A stretch of 6,882 nucleotides of DNA from an uncultured Eubacteriales bacterium (lineage in GTDB: Bacteria > Bacillota > Clostridia > Oscillospirales > Oscillospiraceae). The stretch is from assembly GCA_902475435.1 (NCBI GenBank), contig CABRZL010000101.1, positions 1 through 6,882 of the forward strand, in the 5' to 3' direction. The notes below the pieces were generated by a model. That model had not been told where the DNA came from, did not search any database, and saw only the letters and a list, made by a program, of their open reading frames with translations. Shown here one piece after another: positions 1-5,344 of the stretch. The position numbers were made by a program, and so were the translations under genes. The first letter of the stretch is position 1; every line of letters starts with the position of its first letter.

Positions 1-1
1 C

Positions 2-889
2 CTGTTTTATGCACAAAAAGACGCTGCCATGCGAATGAAATCAAAGTCTTCCGCCATGGTAAAAACCGTCACCAATCTCAGGAACCGGGCTGCGCGGAAA
101 GTAGAAAATCAGAAGAAAGAGTTAGCCGCTACAGAAAATCGCGATACGCTCCGTATATACGGAGAACTGATTACCGCAAATCTCTATCGTATGCAACGCG
201 GACAAACCATGTTAATAGCCGAAAACTATTATGATCCGGATCTGAAAGAAATAAAGATACCATTGGATCCATTGCTGACGCCTCAACAAAATGCCGCAAA
301 ATATTTTAAAGAATACAACAAGGCAAAAAACGCCGAGGGCTATCTTACTGAACAGATTGCAAAAGGGCAACTAGAGCGAAACTATCTCGACAGCATTCTT
401 GAAGAGTTGAACCGAGCGGAAACAGAAAAGGATTTAAACGAAATCCGCATGGAACTAATCGAGGCGGGTTACATGAAACAGTCAACGCAAAAGAAGAAAA
501 TGAAAGTTTCTCTTTCCGTTCCAATGGAGTTTATCTCATCTGAGGGATTTCAAATCCGAGTCGGGCGAAACAATCGTCAAAACGACCAGCTCACGCTGAA
601 ATCTTCCTTTAAAAGCGATCTTTGGCTTCATACGCAAAAAATTCATGGCAGCCACGTCATTATATCTTGTAATGGAAATCGTCCGGGAGATACCACAATC
701 ACAGAAGCCGCAAAATTGGCAGCATATTATTCTCAGGCCCGGAACGGACAAAATGTCCCTGTAGATTACACAAATGTAAAGAACGTAAAAAAACCTGTCG
801 GTGCAAAACCTGGGATGGTTACCTATCAACATTACAATACAATATATGTAACGCCGGAAGCAGATCTGCCTGAAAAACTGAAACCATAA
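2..889 (+). CDS. rqcH: RqcH / NFACT family ribosome quality control protein, 5'-truncated by window edge
   Basis: This is the C-terminal half of an RqcH (NFACT, formerly 'fibronectin-binding protein') homologue. In Bacillota RqcH binds the 50S subunit carrying a stalled peptidyl-tRNA and directs alanine tailing of the nascent chain. The frame is open to the left edge (first residues LFYAQKDAA before the first Met at 29), so that Met is internal. Counting from it, residues about 10-160 are charged and helical, matching the long coiled-coil arms of the family (VENQKKEL, NAAKYFKEYNKAKNA). From about residue 168 comes the NFACT-R domain, with the hallmark DLWLHTQKIHGSHVII at 197-212, then EAAKLAAYYSQAR, VPVDYT and GAKPGMV. 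The end LPEKLKP then TAA is normal. About 295 codons are visible of the usual 570-590, so the NFACT-N domain and most of the HhH region lie outside. Many family members are still annotated as fibronectin/fibrinogen-binding proteins. It converges on the flavodoxin gene, and no convincing terminator separates the two. Confidence 0.93.
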   Translation: MFYAQKDAAMRMKSKSSAMVKTVTNLRNRAARKVENQKKELAATENRDTLRIYGELITANLYRMQRGQTMLIAENYYDPDLKEIKIPLDPLLTPQQNAAKYFKEYNKAKNAEGYLTEQIAKGQLERNYLDSILEELNRAETEKDLNEIRMELIEAGYMKQSTQKKKMKVSLSVPMEFISSEGFQIRVGRNNRQNDQLTLKSSFKSDLWLHTQKIHGSHVIISCNGNRPGDTTITEAAKLAAYYSQARNGQNVPVDYTNVKNVKKPVGAKPGMVTYQHYNTIYVTPEADLPEKLKP

Positions 890-1000
890 AACAAGAACGC
901 GCTCAGTTCTAGACGCTGTCATGGAAATAATCAGCATAGTGGTTAAAAAAATAGAGAAGGATCTTTTCATTGGAAGAGGATAGCCACCGTGGAGCAGGCA

Positions 1001-1516
1001 TTACACCAGCTTCCGAACCCAAGCCTCTACCTTGCCGTGGGAATTTGCTGCCTCTGCGCCATGGATGGAAAGGCCGCTCTCGATTCTTGCACCCTTACAG
1101 ATCTTTTTCAGATCTCGCTCACTGCTGCCCATACCGCTGCCTTCATTGGTACAGAAGGGAAGAATGCGCTTTCCTGTGAGGTCATAATGCTCCAAAAAGG
1201 TATACATTGCCATTGGCATTGTACCCCACCAGTTGGGGTATCCCACAAAAACAGTATCGTAATCCTCCAGACTGTCCAGATAGTTTTTCAGTTTTGGCCG
1301 TGCACGTTCACGAAGTTCCTTTTTGGCCTCATCCGTGCAGGTATAATAGTCCTCTGCATAGGGTTTTACTGTATCCACCTCAAATAAATCACCACCAGTG
1401 ATATCAGCAATCATCTCCGCCACCACTTCAGTATTGCCCTTGGAAAGTTTTTCGATGCTTCCATTCCAGTAGTTCTCGCCTTTACGGGAATAATACACAA
1501 TCAATGTTTTGCTCAT
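1001..1516 (-). CDS. Flavodoxin family protein
   Basis: A complete 171-residue flavodoxin-fold protein, predicted to be a cytosolic FMN-binding electron carrier or a small NAD(P)H-dependent reductase. The N-terminal strand TLIVYYSRKG leads into the phosphate-binding loop, which is interrupted: S10-R11-K12 is followed by a segment of about 14 residues before G27-N28-T29. The second flavin loop is YPNWWGTMPM at 93-102, with two tryptophans that could stack on the isoalloxazine ring. The third is FCTNEGSGMG at 121-130. No signal peptide or membrane segment is seen. An ATG at 1516 is preferred over the in-frame TTG at 1522, because AGGAGG lies 8 nt from the ATG but only 2 nt from the TTG. The gene appears monocistronic, with its own promoter. 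The electron donor and acceptor cannot be told from the window; no reductase or redox partner is adjacent. Confidence 0.9.
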   Translation of the reverse strand: MSKTLIVYYSRKGENYWNGSIEKLSKGNTEVVAEMIADITGGDLFEVDTVKPYAEDYYTCTDEAKKELRERARPKLKNYLDSLEDYDTVFVGYPNWWGTMPMAMYTFLEHYDLTGKRILPFCTNEGSGMGSSERDLKKICKGARIESGLSIHGAEAANSHGKVEAWVRKLV

Positions 1517-1524
1517 TGTCAATA

Positions 1525-1530
1525 CCTCCT
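1525..1530 (-). promoter_or_regulatory. Shine-Dalgarno site of the flavodoxin gene
   Basis: On the minus strand this reads AGGAGG, a full match to the anti-Shine-Dalgarno core. It sits 8 nt before the ATG at 1516 and only 2 nt before the upstream in-frame TTG at 1522, so it decides the start codon in favour of the ATG. Confidence 0.88.
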
Positions 1531-1548
1531 ATTTGTTTTCAATCTTCT

Positions 1549-1576
1549 ATTGTAAGCAAGATAAGAAAATATTCAA
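1549..1576 (-). promoter_or_regulatory. Putative sigma-A promoter of the flavodoxin gene
   Basis: Read on the minus strand, a -35 box TTGAAT (1571-1576) and a -10 box TACAAT (1549-1554) are separated by 16 bp, close to the TTGACA/TATAAT consensus with a slightly short spacer. The surrounding DNA is AT-rich. Transcription would start near 1540, giving a leader of about 25 nt that contains the AGGAGG site. No clear operator palindrome is seen next to it. The call is by eye from the consensus. Confidence 0.6.
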
Positions 1577-1618
1577 TTTTAATTTTGTAGATTATAAATT
1601 AGTTTAACTTATGCGAAA

Positions 1619-1649
1619 ACAGCCGCGGCACTACAAAGGCCGTGGCTGT
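1619..1649 (-). terminator. Hairpin, probable intrinsic terminator of the TerB-ATPase-helicase operon
   Basis: An 11-bp inverted repeat, ACAGCCGCGGC and GCCGTGGCTGT, encloses a 9-nt loop with a single G/T position that would be a wobble or A-C mismatch depending on the strand transcribed. On the minus strand the 3' arm is followed by TTTTCGC, a short T tract; on the plus strand it is followed by CATTCTTTCTT. The only long transcription unit that ends nearby is the minus-strand operon, whose last stop codon is about 135 nt upstream of the hairpin, so minus-strand use is more likely. The hairpin also lies upstream of the flavodoxin promoter and could insulate it. The T tract is short, so efficiency may be modest. 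Confidence 0.62.
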
Positions 1650-1784
1650 CATTCTTTCTTGTTGTTAAACAAAATTGCCCCCCTCGCTGCAGCATGGATA
1701 CGGAACGATTTTCACCTGTTTCCTTTATATATTTGTACAGCATGAATCTCAAATATGGAATTTTATCGGGAGAAATTATGATTT

Positions 1785-4016
1785 TCAGTGCTTTGACCAG
1801 CCAAGTACCCTCCGCTTCATACCATCGATATCCAGCACCCCCAGCGCAAATCCTTTCCGAACCAGTTCCTTGGGCACATACTCGTCATACTTTTCAAAAA
1901 CAGGGACTTCTTTCGGATAGACAAGTTCCAATGGATCGAACGCTTTCTCCGCTTCCTCCATCGTAATCCGATAAAACGCTTCCTCACTGACTTTCATGGT
2001 AAATTGCAAATAATAGGGCCTTGACGGATTCAATCCCTTCAACCCAAGACGTTTCCCGCAGCGGATCTTTAAAAAGCGTTCCAGGGCAAGAAAGGCATAA
2101 CTTCCAAGCCACGGAAACAGCGCCCACATATTCCCGCCCAGATGCACCAACGGATGATTCCCTATGCCTGCTTTTTGAAAGACATCTCGTGCATCCTGCA
2201 ACCTACAAACTGCGTGCCGCATCAGATACGGATAGCTTGTTTGTTCCCTTAAGACGCTATACATCCGCTCCAGAATGCGGGTGTGGATATCGCCCGCCAC
2301 ATCGCCGAAGTAGGCTGGAATATTTCCCTTTACAAGGGTACAATAGACCTCCCGCTTTTTGTGATCCACTTCATCTACAAGCCAGACTCTCCCGGCAATG
2401 GCAATCTTATCCCCAGCCGGCGGCGGTTTTACAATGGTACCTAGCTCCTCCGGGCCGGAACGCACTGAATATTCGATATTTTCTTGGAACACAGCATAGA
2501 ATTTGTAGTTGTTCACAATCCGCTCCCCAGAAAGGCCAACGATCAAGCCGCCGGTTTCCGTCCGACTGATGTGATCAATCTCCAGCAGATGCCGAAGCAG
2601 AATCCGAAAATCCTCCTGAGAGATCCTATGGAAACAGGACAGCGGCAGCACCCGCGAAGCCAGTTCCCCTGGAGTCATTTCCCCGCAGGACGCCAAAGTG
2701 CTCATGGTCTGATGGTACAAAAGGCTGTAGGGAAGCCGTTCCATCCTTGGTGGTTCCACAAAACGCTCCTCGATATAAAGCTGCACCAGCGCAATGCCCT
2801 GAATTAAATACCATGGAATCATGTCGGGAAGCATAGCCCGTGGCTCCGGGTGATCCTCTCGCATGACAAACCACATTTCGGATGGGTTGCCGCGCCGACC
2901 TGTTCTTCCCATCCGCTGTAAAAAGCCGGACACCGTGAATGGCGCGTCAATTTGGAACGCCCGCTCCAGTTTGCCTATGTCAATGCCGAGCTCCAGCGTT
3001 GCAGTGGCGCAGACAGACATGAGGGAATCGTCATCCTTCATCTCTTCCTCCGCGCTCTCTCGATAAGAGGCGGAGAGGTTTCCATGATGAATGAGGAACC
3101 GTTCCGGCTCATGATTCGCCTCACAATACTGTCGCAGACTTTGGCAGACCGCTTCACACTCCTCACGGGAGTTCGTGAAGATGAGGCACTTCTTCCCCCT
3201 CGTATGCTCGAAGATATAGCCCATGCCGGGATCGGCTGCTTTCGGCGCAATATCTGTCGGTGATTCCAACAAGGGGGTCTCCGGCACATCGTGCTTTCCT
3301 TCATCCGCCTGCGGAGCTGTGTTGAAGAAATGCTCCATAGACAGGCGCCATACTTCCTTCCCACCGTCAAACGAAGGGATAATGGTTCGGCGGTCACTGC
3401 CAGCGGCAAGAAAGCGCCCTGCTGCTTCTGGATTTCCTATGGTTGCGGAAAGGCCGATTCTCCTGGGGTTGCATCCTGCCGTTTTGCACATACGCTCAAT
3501 AAGGCAGAAGGTCTGCAGTCCCCGGTCTCCGCGCAGCAGGGAATGTATCTCATCAATGACAATAAACCGCAGATCGCCGAACAGCGATGGAATTTCCATG
3601 TGCTTATTGAGCATCAGGGATTCCAGCGATTCAGGCGTTATCTGCAAAATACCAGATGGCTTCCGCAGGAGCCTGCGTTTCTGCGTTTGAGGCACGTCGC
3701 CATGCCAGCGGGTCACGGGAATTCCGGCTTCCTCACACAGCTCGTTTAGCCTTCCGAACTGATCGTTGATGAGCGCCTTGAGCGGAGCGATGTACAGCAC
3801 GCCCACACTGTCCGACGGTTCTTCATCCAGCAGAGTTAAAATAGGAAAAAACGCCGCCTCCGTCTTACCAGACGCTGTAGAGGCAGTGAGGAGCACATGA
3901 TCCTCTGTGCCAAAGATGGCATCGCCTGCGGCATTCTGCACCCCCCGCAGCGTCTGCCATCCGGAGCGATAAATATAGTCTTGAATAAACGGGGCGTATC
4001 GGTTAAAAACGTTCAT
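1785..4016 (-). CDS. Lhr-like superfamily 2 DEAD/DEAH helicase, BrxHI type
   Basis: A complete 743-residue ATP-dependent nucleic-acid helicase with the full superfamily 2 motif set. Motif I is TASTASGKTEAA (K51), Ia APLKALIND (77-85), Ib TPESLE (127-132), II DEIH (155-158), III SATI (190-193), IV CLIFTNSREE (277-286), V TLELGID (340-346) and VI QRMGRTGRRG (367-376). Residues about 377-743 match the winged-helix and C-terminal region of Lhr-type helicases, including GGNMWALFPWLGS near 630. All catalytic motifs look intact. The family tracks DNA or RNA and unwinds duplexes; BrxHI of type 2 BREX is the closest named relative I recognise. A Pro/Asp/Glu-rich segment at about 232-262 separates the two RecA lobes and is probably a flexible linker. 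The start ATG overlaps the ATPase stop by 4 nt (ATGA), with GGAG 8 nt upstream, so it is the last gene of the operon. The C-terminal domain could instead bind a partner protein; its substrate is unknown. Confidence 0.9.
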   Translation of the reverse strand: MNVFNRYAPFIQDYIYRSGWQTLRGVQNAAGDAIFGTEDHVLLTASTASGKTEAAFFPILTLLDEEPSDSVGVLYIAPLKALINDQFGRLNELCEEAGIPVTRWHGDVPQTQKRRLLRKPSGILQITPESLESLMLNKHMEIPSLFGDLRFIVIDEIHSLLRGDRGLQTFCLIERMCKTAGCNPRRIGLSATIGNPEAAGRFLAAGSDRRTIIPSFDGGKEVWRLSMEHFFNTAPQADEGKHDVPETPLLESPTDIAPKAADPGMGYIFEHTRGKKCLIFTNSREECEAVCQSLRQYCEANHEPERFLIHHGNLSASYRESAEEEMKDDDSLMSVCATATLELGIDIGKLERAFQIDAPFTVSGFLQRMGRTGRRGNPSEMWFVMREDHPEPRAMLPDMIPWYLIQGIALVQLYIEERFVEPPRMERLPYSLLYHQTMSTLASCGEMTPGELASRVLPLSCFHRISQEDFRILLRHLLEIDHISRTETGGLIVGLSGERIVNNYKFYAVFQENIEYSVRSGPEELGTIVKPPPAGDKIAIAGRVWLVDEVDHKKREVYCTLVKGNIPAYFGDVAGDIHTRILERMYSVLREQTSYPYLMRHAVCRLQDARDVFQKAGIGNHPLVHLGGNMWALFPWLGSYAFLALERFLKIRCGKRLGLKGLNPSRPYYLQFTMKVSEEAFYRITMEEAEKAFDPLELVYPKEVPVFEKYDEYVPKELVRKGFALGVLDIDGMKRRVLGWSKH

Positions 4017-5344
4017 ATGGTAAACTCCGCATAGTTTTTGTCCGTCTGATCAGAAACTGCCTCGGACTTCGCATAGGCAAAGTCATCCGACCGCATAAGC
4101 TTCTCCAAGCTCATATCCGGATTCTGATACAGCAAGTCCAAAAGTTCGATAAAGTCCCGGATCACCTCACGCGGCGTAATATTATGATCTGCACCAATCC
4201 GACTATATTCCAGCTGAATAAAGCCCACGAGCTCATCCGTTCCGATTTTTCTTTTGTAGCCGTAGAGATCAGCATGCATACCGGAGAGCTTTTCACACAG
4301 CACCAGCATTTCCTCCGGTGTCAACGGCTCCAGATGGATGACAGGCGCCAGCAGATCCCTGGCCCCCGGTCTTGAAAACTTGCCCTCCGCAAGACGGGAA
4401 CGAAGCGCCTCATAGCTGTAAACGCCTCGCCGTTTATCCTCGATGGCTTGGGGCGTTGCGCCCATGATAATGCCGAGATACCGGGCCTTTCCCTGCAGGG
4501 TATCGTTATACATGGTCAGCAGTTTCTCATAATTATACTGTCGGGTGATTGCATTCGGGATTTTATAAAGATTGACCAGTTCGTCGATCATAATCATCAT
4601 CCCTGCATATCCCGCCAGTCGGAAAAATACGGCAAATATCTTTAAATAATCATACCAGTCGTCATCGGTAATGATAATGTTGACGCCAAGTTCCTCTTTC
4701 GCCTCTTTTTTTAAGGCGTATTCCCCACGGAACCAGCGCACAACCTTCATTTTCAGCTTATCATCACTGTTTACATACGCATGGTAATAGTCTGAAAGAA
4801 GCCTTGCAAACTCAAAACCATGCACCAACTCACTGATTGCGGAGGTAACCGCATAGATCTTTTGATCCACCGCCTTTGTCAGCATAGGATCTCCGGGTAT
4901 GAGTCCCGTCTCCCGAACAGCTTCTGTCTGCACACCACTGATCCATCTGTCCAGCACCAGCGTCAGGGCGCCGCCCTCCGGCTTTGTTTTCGTAGAGAGG
5001 TTGCCGATCAGTTCCCGATAAGTAGCAAGCCCCTGTCCCCTTGTTCCCTGTAATCGCCGTTCCGGTGACAGATCAGCATCAGCAACGATAAACCCTTTGT
5101 CCATGACGTAGTTGCGTATGGTCTGTATCAGGAAACTCTTTCCGGATCCATATCTGCCTACAATGAAGCGAAACGACGCGCCGCCCTCCGCAATGATATC
5201 CACATCGTGCAGCAGGGCTTCAATCTCATTTTTTCTCCCTACCGTGATGTAGGGCAAGCCGATCCTGGGAACCACGCCGCCTTTCAGGGAATTCAGTATG
5301 GTTTGAGAAATCCGCTTTGGTACTTTTCTATTGTCATCATTCAT
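4013..5344 (-). CDS. P-loop ATPase, DUF2791 / BrxD-like
   Basis: A 443-residue ATPase of the DUF2791 group, which includes BrxD of type 2 BREX. Walker A is GRYGSGKS (63-70, K69). Walker B is MIMIDE (250-255), with D254 and E255 as Mg-binding and catalytic residues. A sensor-like strand ends in GATP (295-298), followed by an Arg-rich SYEALRSRL segment that may carry an arginine finger. The N-terminal stretch IGLPYITVGRKNEIEALL, before the P-loop, resembles the N-linker of AAA+/ORC-type ATPases. The C-terminal part contains ITPREVIRDFIELLDLL, typical of this family. It is expected to be cytosolic and may load or regulate the neighbouring helicase on DNA. The ATG at 5344 is chosen because GGAGG lies 8 nt upstream and it overlaps the TerB gene stop by 8 nt. 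The frame stays open 44 codons further upstream, but that stretch lies inside the TerB gene and has no support. Confidence 0.88.
   Translation of the reverse strand: MNDDNRKVPKRISQTILNSLKGGVVPRIGLPYITVGRKNEIEALLHDVDIIAEGGASFRFIVGRYGSGKSFLIQTIRNYVMDKGFIVADADLSPERRLQGTRGQGLATYRELIGNLSTKTKPEGGALTLVLDRWISGVQTEAVRETGLIPGDPMLTKAVDQKIYAVTSAISELVHGFEFARLLSDYYHAYVNSDDKLKMKVVRWFRGEYALKKEAKEELGVNIIITDDDWYDYLKIFAVFFRLAGYAGMMIMIDELVNLYKIPNAITRQYNYEKLLTMYNDTLQGKARYLGIIMGATPQAIEDKRRGVYSYEALRSRLAEGKFSRPGARDLLAPVIHLEPLTPEEMLVLCEKLSGMHADLYGYKRKIGTDELVGFIQLEYSRIGADHNITPREVIRDFIELLDLLYQNPDMSLEKLMRSDDFAYAKSEAVSDQTDKNYAEFTI
4025..4028 (-). promoter_or_regulatory. Ribosome binding site of the helicase gene, inside the ATPase gene
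   Basis: GGAG on the minus strand lies 8 nt before the helicase ATG at 4016, within the last codons of the ATPase gene. Together with the 4-nt ATGA stop/start overlap, it supports this start and suggests coupled re-initiation. Confidence 0.65.

Noticed and set aside
890..1000. Possible terminator between the converging rqcH and flavodoxin genes
   Set aside because: Only weak inverted repeats were found (AGAAC/GTTCT near 893-910, and a wobble-rich stem near 961-981), and neither is followed by a T run on a useful strand.
1517..1522. TTG start two codons upstream of the flavodoxin ATG
   Set aside because: It is only 2 nt from AGGAGG, too close for initiation, whereas the ATG has ideal spacing.
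1609..1743. A 44-codon minus-strand frame (starting MLYKYIKETGENRS, ending AAAVFA) between the helicase gene and the flavodoxin promoter
   Set aside because: It has no good ribosome binding site and runs straight through the probable terminator hairpin; its end is simply the hairpin translated. No family is recognisable.
1675..1966. Two overlapping plus-strand frames across the helicase 3' end
   Set aside because: Most of their length is antisense to the conserved helicase C-terminus, and they have no recognisable domain or ribosome site.
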